This document shows, one piece after another, positions 41,923 through 49,619 of a stretch of 59,479 nt of DNA. The position numbers were made by a program, and so were the translations under genes. Numbering within the stretch: the first letter of the stretch is position 1; the number at the start of each line of letters is the position of its first letter. Origin of the DNA: a virus; IMG/VR virus record IMGVR_UViG_3300021410_000065, positions 1 through 59,479 of that record. The stretch is one strand, 5' to 3'. The notes under the pieces were generated by a model. That model searched no databases. It saw nothing but the letters and a program-made list of their open reading frames with translations, and had not been told where the DNA came from.

Positions 41923-42966
41923 ATGAACGAGATCAAACTATCCGAGTACCGAATGGCGCGCCTGCAAGCTGCCATCGATAAGCTCGACCAAGGCAATAAA
42001 TCAGCCTTTGGTCGTCGTCTCGGCTATAAAGACGGCGCGTTCATACGGCAGCTGATGAGTGGCCTGCGCCCCATCACAGAGAAGACTATTCGTCAGATCG
42101 AAGGCTTGCACGGCATGGCTGGTTGGTTCGAGCCGTCAGCCAACGACAAGTCCGCGCCTGCACCAACGCTCGCCTCTTGGCCCTTCGCCTCGATCGACGA
42201 GCGAGACGTTCGAGAATTGGCACCGGGTGACCTCAAGGCGCTTGAGGGGGCACTGGCACTCGCCATAGCCCAACTCAAGCTCAACTTGAAGGTAAGCCCG
42301 CCCGTCCCCGTTGCGCGCGCTACACAAAGCAAGGCAATCGATCTCAGCTCGGTTGAAGAGCCATTTCCATTTGTCCCTTCTAAACCGATGCCATGGGAGC
42401 TTCCAACCGCAACGTCAATTAGGCCGGAGCCGCGCGAGTCTTTGCGCATTAGCTCAGCGAATGTTGGACATGTTGCGCACGCGGGCTACTCTGCGAACGA
42501 CCATGAGTTTGTACCGGTTCCCGAATTGAGCGTGCGTCTCGCCGCGGGTGCCCTCGGTATCGAGAACTACCATGAGACGGAAATCGGTGAGATTCAGCTC
42601 CGACGATCGTTTCTTGAATCATTCGGACTACCCCTCGACCGCATGAAGATCGTCTATGCAGATGGCAACAGCATGGAGCCGGTGATCCGGCATCAAGGCC
42701 CAATGCTGTTTTTTGAAGAAATGGTGACTGACTGGCGTCAAATCGACAGCCGCACCATCTACGCCATTAACCATGGCGGAAAGATGATCGTGAAATGTCT
42801 CGTGCGCGCGCGAGACGGAGTTTGGATGGCGCGGTCACTCAACCCAGGCCACAAAGATTTTCCATTGGTTGAAGACGATGGACGCGAAGTGCGGATCGTC
42901 GGGAGGATTTTGTGGTCACCCTACGATCTGCGCAATGGCGTCGATGAGCGCCTGGTGCGTCGATAG
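41923..42966 (+). CDS. CI-like prophage repressor (HTH + S24 peptidase)
   Basis: 347 aa. N-terminal DNA-binding domain (residues 5-70: YRMARLQAAIDKLDQGNKSAFGRRLGYKDGAFIRQLMSG), a Pro/Ala-rich linker, and a C-terminal S24 domain. The nucleophile is Ser250 in YADGNSMEPVI and the base is the Lys near 286 in GGKMIVK, the LexA/CI autoprotease pair. A likely cleavage site is Ala-Gly in LAAGALG, about residue 208. No Shine-Dalgarno is visible before the ATG. RecA-stimulated self-cleavage should induce the prophage. It is co-directional with the lipoprotein gene and divergent from cro. Confidence 0.92.
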   Translation: MNEIKLSEYRMARLQAAIDKLDQGNKSAFGRRLGYKDGAFIRQLMSGLRPITEKTIRQIEGLHGMAGWFEPSANDKSAPAPTLASWPFASIDERDVRELAPGDLKALEGALALAIAQLKLNLKVSPPVPVARATQSKAIDLSSVEEPFPFVPSKPMPWELPTATSIRPEPRESLRISSANVGHVAHAGYSANDHEFVPVPELSVRLAAGALGIENYHETEIGEIQLRRSFLESFGLPLDRMKIVYADGNSMEPVIRHQGPMLFFEEMVTDWRQIDSRTIYAINHGGKMIVKCLVRARDGVWMARSLNPGHKDFPLVEDDGREVRIVGRILWSPYDLRNGVDERLVRR

Positions 42967-42981
42967 AAGAGATCGCTTGCA

Positions 42982-43419
42982 ATGAATGTGTCGTCAGCGA
43001 AAACCAACATGTCTCGTTTCCTGTGCCTCTGCGCTGCATTTGCGGCCATGACCGGCTGCGCTACTAAAGCCCCAGAAGATCCTAAGCTCAGTGCGATTGC
43101 GGCATGGCGCCCCGCTGCTTCCGCTGCGGTGGATGCCGGACAACTCTCCCAGTCGCAGTATCTCCAGCAGCTTTATGAGATCGTTTCCGCACCGCCAGTC
43201 GATCGCAGTGATGTGATTTGGATGCGCAGACTTGCGCAAGATATTGATACCAGCGAGAAGCTTGAGCGCGGTTCGATCTCAGAGTCGGAAGCTGTGACCC
43301 AAATGCGATTTAGCGAGGTTCGTTACCAAGACGAAATCGACGCATACATGCGCAGCTTAATGCCCGCTCAGGCATCCTGCGTCACTTGGCAGGGTTTCAC
43401 ACAATGCAGATCGCACTGA
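42982..43419 (+). CDS. Lipoprotein co-transcribed with the repressor
   Basis: 145 aa. Signal peptide with hydrophobic LCLCAAFAAMTGC and a lipobox; the residue after Cys is not Asp, so an outer-membrane location is expected. The mature part is small, helical and acidic, ending in a Cys-containing CVTWQGFTQC. It starts 15 bp after the cI stop and ends before a strong terminator (43449-43471), so it is expressed from the lysogenic promoter. A lysogeny-linked surface lipoprotein suggests lysogenic conversion, such as superinfection exclusion; function is inferred. Confidence 0.82.
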   Translation: MNVSSAKTNMSRFLCLCAAFAAMTGCATKAPEDPKLSAIAAWRPAASAAVDAGQLSQSQYLQQLYEIVSAPPVDRSDVIWMRRLAQDIDTSEKLERGSISESEAVTQMRFSEVRYQDEIDAYMRSLMPAQASCVTWQGFTQCRSH

Positions 43420-43448
43420 CGTAGCCGAGAAGTCGGCTTGAACGGCAG

Positions 43449-43471
43449 ACCCGCAATGGCGGGTTTTTTTT
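43449..43471 (+). terminator. Terminator of the cI-lipoprotein operon
   Basis: ACCCGC, loop AATG, GCGGGT, then eight T. It insulates lysogenic transcription from the rightward early promoter downstream. Confidence 0.9.
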
Positions 43472-43537
43472 CGTCCATCCAATTCACCGCATTCATCGCC
43501 GGCATGCTCGCCAATCCCCAACTTCCGTCCGTCAGTA

Positions 43538-43576
43538 GTAGCATTTGCTCTTGACTCAATGAGTAGCGTTAGCTAC
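43538..43576. promoter_or_regulatory. Second operator cluster
   Basis: Two copies of the immunity palindrome: 43538-43551 (GTAGC-ATTT-GCTCT) and 43563-43576 (GTAGC-GTTA-GCTAC, perfect). They abut the -35 and overlap the -10 of the rightward promoter, so the same repressor controls both directions. Confidence 0.88.
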
Positions 43577-43579
43577 TAT
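43551..43579 (+). promoter_or_regulatory. Rightward early promoter
   Basis: -35 TTGACT (43551-43556), 17-bp spacer, -10 TACTAT (43574-43579). Two operators overlap it. Drives the recombination/early-right operon starting with a structured leader. Confidence 0.88.
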
Positions 43580-43585
43580 TCTTTC

Positions 43586-43697
43586 TACGCGCTGTGCATC
43601 AGCGTAGGAAGACCCCCTCGGCCCTGCAACCCATGCAGGAGGACGTACCGCCACGAAGTCGGATGGGGATGGGATCGCAGGACCACGCTCTTTAACA
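43586..43697 (+). promoter_or_regulatory. Antitermination-like leader: two hairpins and boxA
   Basis: Right at the predicted transcript 5' end is TACGCTG-TGCAT-CAGCGTA (43586-43604), a 7-bp stem with a 5-nt loop. A second hairpin is CCTGCA-ACCCA-TGCAGG (43623-43639). CGCTCTTTAACA (43686-43697) matches rrn/nut boxA. boxA plus boxB-like hairpins is the signature of N/Nus-dependent antitermination, or of RNA-only put-type elements. Confidence 0.72.
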
Positions 43698-43706
43698 ACC
43701 TGACCG

Positions 43707-43865
43707 ATGAATAGCGCGACCTACAGGGACACGCCTACCCGACTTGCTGGGGGTAGAAGCAAAACCCAGAAAACCGACCGCCGGATCACAGCGCGCAACT
43801 TGGCGCAGCTGCCGGCGGACGGTGACCGCGATTTCGCGGCGCCTGTATCAGCCGATGGCGCGTAA
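43707..43865 (+). CDS. Small Arg-rich ORF, possible N-like antiterminator
   Basis: 52 aa; residues 4-32 are rich in Arg/Lys/Thr (RDTPTRLAGGRSKTQKTDRR, then ITARNLAQL), followed by an acidic end. It begins 9 bp after boxA. No Shine-Dalgarno is visible. Small Arg-rich proteins near nut sites are N-type antiterminators in lambdoid phages; here this is only a positional and compositional analogy. Confidence 0.42.
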   Translation: MNSATYRDTPTRLAGGRSKTQKTDRRITARNLAQLPADGDRDFAAPVSADGA

Positions 43866-43869
43866 TCGG

Positions 43870-44031
43870 ATGAAGACCACGGGGATAGTCCTGGACCCAC
43901 TGTCCATTGCAAGCCGGTTCGCCGGGTGTTGTGCAACTGGCGGTGTGCAGTACCAAGCCGTTCGCAAGAGCGGCCTTTGGCGAGCGCCATTGACCGAATT
44001 ATCAGACAACCGTGCAGGGTGTGTCGGTTGA
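43870..44031 (+). CDS. Small ORF in early leader
   Basis: 53 aa (MKTTGIVLDPLSIASRFAGCC...), starting 4 bp after the preceding ORF stop. It has four Cys and a mixed composition. No clear ribosome-binding site. It is co-directional with the rightward promoter and convergent with the PIN gene. Possibly coding; no family recognised. Confidence 0.4.
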   Translation: MKTTGIVLDPLSIASRFAGCCATGGVQYQAVRKSGLWRAPLTELSDNRAGCVG

Positions 44032-44068
44032 TGGTGCTCTCCAAAGTCGATCCACGTCCTGGGTGTTC

Positions 44069-44647
44069 TTACCCAGCGCGCCGGTCTAGTGCTGCTCGAA
44101 TGTACTCCGCGAGGGAAGCTCTCGCCGGATCGAACTCAGCCAAGAACACAACGTTGCCGCCCTGAAGATAAGCGTCATTTATTGGACCTTTCTTTTGATC
44201 CAAGGACAGCACCACAGAATGCTTAGCTCGCGCGGCAAGAGAAATATCAGCCTCGTCCTGAAACAGGCCGGTTTTCGGTCGCATTCGGCTGTGTCGCTCC
44301 TTCAGCGGCGTGCGCTGTTGCTGCATGAATTCAAGTTCCTCTATATCAGCAAACCGGCCCGAATTGAAGCCGCTGACACGCTGTTGCTCTAACGGAAACC
44401 TCTCATCGTAAAAACCGAAGTAAGAGTCAACCTCTACCAAGCACTTGCTGATAGAAGCCCGTATGAACTCTTCTAGCCACGGCTTGTTTTCACGGATCGG
44501 GGGAATTTCAAACTCTGCTTCGCGCGTTATGCAAATACAAAAATCAGGTCGTGGTAACGCGGCACTCAAATCAATCTGATGCAGGAAGAGAAAATCCCAG
44601 ACGTTGTTGTCGATGTATACGCTGATCGGATGCTCATTGGCGCTCAT
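44069..44647 (-). CDS. PIN-domain-like protein (possible RNase)
   Basis: 192 aa, ATG with an AGGAGG. It begins with a strand carrying the first PIN acidic residue (ISVYIDNNVWDFLF), followed by CICITREAEFEIPPIRE with Glu. Later comes DEADISLAARAKHSVVLSLDQKKGP, containing the D-x-D/S-like acidic end of PIN nucleases. The order and spacing fit VapC-like or other PIN RNases, though it is longer than VapC. No antitoxin gene is visible beside it; the upstream 380 bp are noncoding-looking. It is transcribed against the early operon, so it behaves as an independent moron. Confidence 0.72.
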   Translation of the reverse strand: MSANEHPISVYIDNNVWDFLFLHQIDLSAALPRPDFCICITREAEFEIPPIRENKPWLEEFIRASISKCLVEVDSYFGFYDERFPLEQQRVSGFNSGRFADIEELEFMQQQRTPLKERHSRMRPKTGLFQDEADISLAARAKHSVVLSLDQKKGPINDAYLQGGNVVFLAEFDPARASLAEYIRAALDRRAG

Positions 44648-45031
44648 TTGCCGACCTCCTGATGGTGATACGACAGATTACTCCGACGCCAGGGCAACAC
44701 CTCAAGGTTCGAACCGCGAGTGACGCGCCGGCCGACGCTGTAGACGCGTGGCGCACGATACGCGCTCTTCCTCCCTCAGGCGACTGGCCGGCGTAAGCGG
44801 CCACCTCTCTGAAAGCATCGCGCGCGGTGTTTTCAGAGTGGGGCGGAAAGCGGGATGACTGCAGCGACTCAAAACGCGGAGAGAGCACCCGGCCGGCGCC
44901 AACCGGCTCAACAAAGCGGCACACCGCACGCCAGGTATTGGGCGCATTCAGGATGCGAGATCTGATGACACCCCGGAAAGACGGGGCTTTCAGTGGAGCG
45001 GCGGTACGCAATTCAGTTCTTCCAACTTTAT
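44648..45031. other. Structured region without convincing gene
   Basis: I see no supported gene here. A minus-strand frame is open through most of it, but the translation is Arg/Ser-rich and looks like noncoding sequence. Inverted repeats are present: CTCTGAAA...TTTTCAGAG (about 44807-44838) and CCCCG-GAAAGA-CGGGG (about 44971-44986). It may hold the promoter of the PIN gene and RNA structure in the early transcript. Confidence 0.4.
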
Positions 45032-45250
45032 TCAGAACGGAATTACTTCGCGACGTTCAGGTGGCCCTACGAAAAGCCCCTGTTTTGCCAGCAAATCCAT
45101 CTTCACGTTCCATTGGACAAACGTCGGATTCTCAATCACAAACGAGCCGAGTTCGATCGCAATCGGCCGACCACATAGATTGGAAAGCGCAACTGAGAAC
45201 GCCTCTTCAATTTCTGCCAAAGAGTGGTTCTTCAACGGAGTTTGATACAT
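45032..45250 (-). CDS. Small hypothetical protein, divergent from 45249
   Basis: 72 aa. Protein-like composition: a helix SLAEIEEAFSVALSNL, then strands IAIELGSFVIEN and aromatic WNVKMDLLAKQG. The ATG overlaps the ATG of the plus-strand gene in the shared sequence CATG, and an AAGGGA motif lies 7 bp upstream. Family unknown. A companion of the PIN gene is imaginable but the gap between them is large. Confidence 0.5.
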   Translation of the reverse strand: MYQTPLKNHSLAEIEEAFSVALSNLCGRPIAIELGSFVIENPTFVQWNVKMDLLAKQGLFVGPPERREVIPF

Positions 45251-45479
45251 GAACAGTCCCTTAGATGATGAAAAGCTCTACCGATGGCTTTGGCATTGCC
45301 TGAAAATTTTTGATGGTCCCAAGCTTGATCGCGACGACTGCGAAATTTACATCAGAGCCGTTGGTTCAGAGGATACAAGTGCCGTGTGCAACGCCTTTGC
45401 ATCCTGGCTTCGCACCGGAAAACGATTTCCGTTCCCTGCCGATATTCGCGAATTGCTTCATAAGCAGGCCGAATCGTAG
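45249..45479 (+). CDS. Small early protein
   Basis: 76 aa, start with GGAG 8 bp before. Helical, aromatic N-terminus (LYRWLWHCLKIFDGPKL) and SWLRTGKRFPFPADIRELL. It is probably the first larger gene translated from the rightward early transcript. No recognised family. Confidence 0.65.
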   Translation: MNSPLDDEKLYRWLWHCLKIFDGPKLDRDDCEIYIRAVGSEDTSAVCNAFASWLRTGKRFPFPADIRELLHKQAES

Positions 45480-45547
45480 CCTTCGGCGTCGTGAACATTA
45501 ACCGAAGCTCGGCGGGTCTACCGGGCGAATCCCAAGGATGAAAACCT

Positions 45548-45868
45548 ATGAGCAACGCCCATACGCCGGGGCCTTGGCTTGTTGCGACGAGCAATTCATG
45601 GCGCCGCATCGTGAACTCTCGGGGTTTGGAAGTGTGCACGCCGACGCTGCAGCACAGTGACAAACATCCCGATCTGTGTTTCCCCAATGGTGGCGCGGAA
45701 GGTGCGGATGCCCGACTGATCGCCGCCGCGCCGGAACTATTGGAAGCCCTACAGCCCTTTGTGACGCGCAATTCGTCCGAAGAGTCAATCACCCTTGTCC
45801 TGAATACGTCAGACGTTAAGCGCGCCCGCGCCGCTATCGCCAAAGCCACAGGAGTCAGCGATGACTGA
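45548..45868 (+). CDS. Conserved phage early protein of unknown function
   Basis: 106 aa. The motif NAHTPGPWLVA at the start and GADARLIAAAPELLEAL in the middle are shared by many short temperate-phage proteins of unknown function. It overlaps the next small gene by 8 bp. Confidence 0.78.
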   Translation: MSNAHTPGPWLVATSNSWRRIVNSRGLEVCTPTLQHSDKHPDLCFPNGGAEGADARLIAAAPELLEALQPFVTRNSSEESITLVLNTSDVKRARAAIAKATGVSDD

Positions 45869-45980
45869 CCTCCACTCCCACCTCGTCGACCCGCAAGACG
45901 ACGACGATCCGCCGCCCTACTTCCGCCGCGGCGACGATCCCGGCGATGACGCGCTGGCCGGCCACTACGACGACGAATGA
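45861..45980 (+). CDS. Very small acidic protein
   Basis: 39 aa with DDDD and many further Asp residues; pI very low. It is coupled to its neighbours by overlaps on both sides (stop of the upstream gene; ATGA at 45977). Acidic miniproteins in early phage operons can mimic DNA or bind basic proteins, but no function is known here. Confidence 0.55.
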   Translation: MTDLHSHLVDPQDDDDPPPYFRRGDDPGDDALAGHYDDE

Positions 45981-46165
45981 GCGCCGAGCTCGACGCCGCG
46001 ATCGCCTATCTTCAAGCGGCGCTCGCGCACTACCAATCCCAGACGATCAACGCGGCCGCGCCACTGGCATCCAGGGCGTACGCCGACTATGCGCAGGCCG
46101 CGTTTGACCTGCGCCATGCACAGCGCGTCCTGGAAACGGCGCAAAGGAAAAACGATGTTCGATAA
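45977..46165 (+). CDS. Small helical protein
   Basis: 62 aa, entirely helical and Ala/Gln/Tyr-rich (AIAYLQAALAHYQSQTI; AYADYAQAAFDLRHAQRV). Overlaps both neighbours. Unknown family. Confidence 0.65.
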   Translation: MSAELDAAIAYLQAALAHYQSQTINAAAPLASRAYADYAQAAFDLRHAQRVLETAQRKNDVR

Positions 46166-46259
46166 CGAGAAGATCACCTTCTGGCACCTGAACGGCGTGC
46201 ACATCACGATTCACTGGGTCAACGGCCGCATCGTCGACGTGCAGGAGCGTCCGGTATGA
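46155..46259 (+). CDS. Very small beta-type protein
   Basis: 34 aa (EKITFWHLNGVHITIHWVNGRIVDV), two beta strands predicted. It overlaps the upstream gene by 11 bp and the downstream start by 4 bp (ATGA), so translation is coupled. Unknown function. Confidence 0.55.
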   Translation: MFDNEKITFWHLNGVHITIHWVNGRIVDVQERPV

Positions 46260-46483
46260 AGCGCCTTTGCAACGCCTGGCGCATTCACTGCGCCCGCCGC
46301 GACCAGCTGCCGCCGCTGGATCGCGATCGCTACGACATGGACATGCGCGAACTGGCCGTGTGCCTCGCGGCGTTCCTTGCCGTCTTCCTCTTCAGCGTAA
46401 TCATCATGCCGACTCTCGACGCCCAAGCCGAGGCTCGCATGGCCCAAGAACATCGCGGCACGACCACATACGCCGCCAAATAG
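46256..46483 (+). CDS. Small single-pass membrane protein
   Basis: 75 aa. A charged N-terminal part (about 30 residues) is followed by a membrane helix (ELAVCLAAFLAVFLFSVIIM) and a short tail, so it has a type II-like topology. Coupled to the upstream mini-gene. Unknown role. Confidence 0.65.
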   Translation: MKRLCNAWRIHCARRDQLPPLDRDRYDMDMRELAVCLAAFLAVFLFSVIIMPTLDAQAEARMAQEHRGTTTYAAK

Positions 46484-46491
46484 GAGCCGTC

Positions 46492-47523
46492 ATGGCCGAC
46501 ATTGTTGAACTGGCCGTAGTGCCGAAGGAAAGCGCGCTGCAGGTATTCAGTGCTACGAATGGGCTGGATCCTTACCTGGAGCAGATCCGGGAGGTGCTGG
46601 ACGCCTTCGAACCGGACGTGTCCACCAAGAAGGGCCGCGACGCAATTGCTTCGATCGCCCACAAGGTATCGAAGGCCAAAACCGCGCTCGACGGTGTGGG
46701 CAAGGATCTTGTCGCAGACCTCAAAGATCTGCCCAAGAAGGTGGACGCTGAGCGCAAGCGAATGCGCGACACGCTCGACACCTGGAAAGACGAGGTGCGC
46801 GCTCCACTTACCGCGTGGGAAACGGCAGAGCAGGCGCGGATCGATCGCCACACCGATGCGATCGAGAAGATTCGAGCCGCCGGCGTCGTCACTCTCGAGG
46901 TCGACGCCGATTCGCTGCGCCAGTGCATCGCCGCGATCGACGGCATCGATGTCGGCGAGTCGTGGGAAGAATACGAACCGGAGGCGGTGCGCACGAAAGA
47001 GCGCACGCTGGCCAGCTTGCGCGAAGCGCTCGTGAAGCGTGAGAAGCACGACGCCGACCAGGCGGAACTGGCGCGCCTTCGGCAGATCACCGCCGAACGC
47101 GATGAAAAGGACCGGCTGCAACGCGTCGCCGACGAAGCTGCAGCCGCCGAACGCGCCCGAGCCGAAACCGCCGCGGCGAACGCCCGGGAAGAAGCCGCGC
47201 GTCAGCTTGCAGCGGCCAACGCCGCCACCGAGAAAGCCGAGAGGGAACGGTTGGAGGCCGAGCAGGCCGCCGAGCGGGCCCGCGCGAATGCTCAGGCGCA
47301 AGCAGATGCGGCAGCCGCGGCAGAACGCAAGCGGCAGGCAGACGCCGCCGCCGAGGAAGAGCGCCAGCGCGTGGCGCGCGAGAACGATCGCGCACACCGC
47401 GCCAAGATTAACGGCGCCGCCCTGGCGGCACTGATGGCCGGCGGCCTGACCGAAGACTGCGCAAAGACCGCAATCACGCTGATCGCGCGAGGCCAAGTGC
47501 CGGCGATCCGCATCGACTACTGA
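46492..47523 (+). CDS. Coiled-coil protein preceding the recombination genes
   Basis: 343 aa from the ATG at 46492 with TAGGAG; the longer frame is spurious. Residues 1-190 are a folded helical domain (LEQIREVLDAFEPDVSTKKGRDAIASIAHKVSKAKTALDGVGKDLV; QARIDRHTDAIEKIRAAG). Residues 195-310 are a long Ala/Glu/Arg coiled coil. The C-terminal 35 residues (NGAALAALMAGGLTEDCAKTAITLIARGQVPAIRI) form a conserved end. Proteins of this type regularly precede ERF-type annealases in temperate phages and are sometimes misnamed TolA. Likely role in recombination or replication; function unproven. Confidence 0.82.
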   Translation: MADIVELAVVPKESALQVFSATNGLDPYLEQIREVLDAFEPDVSTKKGRDAIASIAHKVSKAKTALDGVGKDLVADLKDLPKKVDAERKRMRDTLDTWKDEVRAPLTAWETAEQARIDRHTDAIEKIRAAGVVTLEVDADSLRQCIAAIDGIDVGESWEEYEPEAVRTKERTLASLREALVKREKHDADQAELARLRQITAERDEKDRLQRVADEAAAAERARAETAAANAREEAARQLAAANAATEKAERERLEAEQAAERARANAQAQADAAAAAERKRQADAAAEEERQRVARENDRAHRAKINGAALAALMAGGLTEDCAKTAITLIARGQVPAIRIDY

Positions 47524-47530
47524 GAGGATC

Positions 47531-48352
47531 ATGAACGACACAATCGAATTCGCCACCAGTACTGCCACCCAATCGCCCGTCCGACAGCAAGTGCCGATCG
47601 CCCCTACCGCCAACGGCACCGTCCCGGCGATCTCCGACCGCTCGCCGGCAAGCATGATGATCGCCGCGTTCAAGGAAGGCATCCCGCTCGATCAAATCGA
47701 GAAGATGATGGACCTGCAGGAACGCTGGGAAGCAGGCGAAGCCAAGAAGGCATTCACGGCCGCGATGACCGCATTCAAGGCGGAGCCCATCACCATCCTC
47801 AAGCGGAAGCACGTCAGTTTCGACACGAGCAAGGGCAACACCAGCTACAGCCACGCCGAACTGTCCGACGTCACTGACGCGATCGGGCCAGCGCTCGCCA
47901 AGCACGACCTGACCTACGACTGGGAGGTGCGTCAAGACGGTGGGCTGATCACTGTCGATTGCGTGCTGACCCATGTGCGCGGGTACTCGAAGAAAGTCAC
48001 CTTGTCCGGCTCTCCTGACGCCACCGGCGGCAAGAACTCTATCCAAGCGTCTGCCTCGACCGTGACATACCTCGAGCGCTACACCCTGCTCGCGGTTACC
48101 GGCATGTCCACCAAAGGCATGGACGATGACGGCGCCGGCGCAACGCAGCCGGAGGACATGACGCTGCGCGACACCTGGATTTCGAAGGTGAATGCGGCGA
48201 AAGACAACGAGTCCCTGCAGGCGGTCTGGCAGGACGGCTTGAAGGACATTCAGGCCAACGGCACCCCCGCTGATTACAGCGCGCTCAAGGCCGTTGTTCT
48301 TGCCCTCAAAAAAGGCTTTGACGCCGCAACCGCTCAAGGAGCATCCGAATGA
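47531..48352 (+). CDS. erf: ERF-family single-strand annealing protein
   Basis: 273 aa. Core: AKKAFTAAMTAFKAEPITILKRKHVSF, then YSHAELSDVTDAIGPALAKHDLTYDWE, and TYLERYTLLAVTGMST. This is the ERF superfamily pattern. It anneals complementary single strands during recombination and, with the adjacent exonuclease, forms a Red-like system. The stop overlaps the exonuclease start. Confidence 0.93.
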   Translation: MNDTIEFATSTATQSPVRQQVPIAPTANGTVPAISDRSPASMMIAAFKEGIPLDQIEKMMDLQERWEAGEAKKAFTAAMTAFKAEPITILKRKHVSFDTSKGNTSYSHAELSDVTDAIGPALAKHDLTYDWEVRQDGGLITVDCVLTHVRGYSKKVTLSGSPDATGGKNSIQASASTVTYLERYTLLAVTGMSTKGMDDDGAGATQPEDMTLRDTWISKVNAAKDNESLQAVWQDGLKDIQANGTPADYSALKAVVLALKKGFDAATAQGASE

Positions 48353-49116
48353 TCATCGTCAACTGCGACCAAGGCAGCCCCGAATGGCACCAAGCGCGTG
48401 CTGGCGTCATCACGGCCAGCATGTTCTCGGTTGCGCGATCACGCGTCGGCGGCCTGACAGAGCAACAGCAGAAATATGTCGATGCGATTCTTGCAGGCCG
48501 AAGCGAAACGTATGCGCGAGACGTGGCTGGCTACAAGGCGGCACCAAAAGCCGAGGCCGTGCAACGGGCCCTAGACGGCGAGAACGTTGGCGACTTCAGC
48601 TTGGCGGCCAAAGACTATGCGTTTCGGCTGGCAATTGAGCGGATCAGCGGCACGCCACTCGACGAAGGCTTCGAAACATGGCAAATGAAGCGTGGGCACG
48701 AACTGGAACCGGCAGCCAGGATGGCGCATGAAATCACCACCGGGCTCGTGATTGAACATGCAGGCTTTGTGCTGACCGACGACGGGCTATTCGGCGCGAG
48801 CGCAGATGGCCTTATCGATGACGTCGGCGGCAGCGAATACAAGTGCTTTGTGTCGCCGGAGCGGTTGCGTTCAATTCTTATTGACAGCGATTGGAGCGAT
48901 CTTGTGGACCAGGTTCAAGGGTGCTTGTGGATCACAGGGCGGAAATGGTGGGACCAATGCCTCTATTGCCCCGCCCTTGAGCCCGCCGGCAAGCACTTCA
49001 CCCGGCTGCGCGTCGAGCGCGACGACAACCACATTGAGGCGATGGAAACCGAGCTGATGCAGTTCGCCCGCCTTGTCTCTCAGTACGAGGGAAGCTTACG
49101 GAAAAAGGCAGCGTAA
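48349..49116 (+). CDS. YqaJ-type viral recombinase (lambda-exo-like exonuclease)
   Basis: 255 aa. Begins with [20 protein letters not shown], the lambda-exonuclease-like signature. The PD-(D/E)XK active site is [23 protein letters not shown], with Asp about residue 154 and E-Y-K about 163-165. It resects 5' strands to generate substrate for the ERF annealase. It overlaps erf (ATGA) and shares 1 bp with ssb. Confidence 0.93.
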   Translation: MIIVNCDQGSPEWHQARAGVITASMFSVARSRVGGLTEQQQKYVDAILAGRSETYARDVAGYKAAPKAEAVQRALDGENVGDFSLAAKDYAFRLAIERISGTPLDEGFETWQMKRGHELEPAARMAHEITTGLVIEHAGFVLTDDGLFGASADGLIDDVGGSEYKCFVSPERLRSILIDSDWSDLVDQVQGCLWITGRKWWDQCLYCPALEPAGKHFTRLRVERDDNHIEAMETELMQFARLVSQYEGSLRKKAA

Positions 49117-49616
49117 TGGCGAGCGTGAACAAAGTCATCTTGGTCGGCAACCTGGGCCGTGATCCGGAGGTGCGGTATAGCCCGGAGGGCGCAGCGATCT
49201 GCAATCTGTCGCTTGCGACCACATCGCAATGGAAAGACAAAGCGACCGGCGAACGCCGAGAGGAAACCGAGTGGCACCGTGTTGTCATGTACAACCGCCT
49301 GGCGGAGATTGCCGGCGAGTACTTGCGCAAGGGACGCCCGGTATATATCGAGGGTCGGTTGAAGACCCGGAAGTGGCAGGACAAGGATACGGGCGCCGAT
49401 CGCTACAGTACCGAGATTGTTGCCGATCAGATGCAGATGCTCGGCGGCCGAGAAAATGAAAGCGGCAGCAACGAGAACCGAACGCCTCCCGAGCGCGGTG
49501 GTCAGCCGCGCATGAGCCGGCCTGCTCCGTCACGGCCTCAGCAACAGCGGGAGACGGCCGGCACCGGCTATAACGGCGCGAATCTAGCAGACATGGACGA
49601 CGATATTCCATTTTAG
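49116..49616 (+). CDS. ssb: Single-stranded DNA-binding protein
   Basis: 166 aa. OB fold with [20 protein letters not shown], then [21 protein letters not shown] and [19 protein letters not shown] Gly/Pro/Gln-rich linker leads to the acidic partner-binding tip MDDDIPF, identical to the bacterial SSB end. It protects ssDNA in phage replication and recombination and completes the exo-annealase-SSB module. Confidence 0.97.
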   Translation: MASVNKVILVGNLGRDPEVRYSPEGAAICNLSLATTSQWKDKATGERREETEWHRVVMYNRLAEIAGEYLRKGRPVYIEGRLKTRKWQDKDTGADRYSTEIVADQMQMLGGRENESGSNENRTPPERGGQPRMSRPAPSRPQQQRETAGTGYNGANLADMDDDIPF

Positions 49617-49619
49617 TTT

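Noticed and set aside
44634-45011. 125-aa minus-strand ORF before the PIN gene as a possible antitoxin
   Set aside because: Composition (Arg, Ser, Pro-rich, no helix pattern) is noncoding-like and its C-terminus is just the PIN ribosome-binding region read in frame.
46330-47682. 450-aa minus-strand ORF opposite the coiled-coil and erf genes
   Set aside because: Shadow of conserved recombination genes; Cys/Gly-rich nonsense composition.
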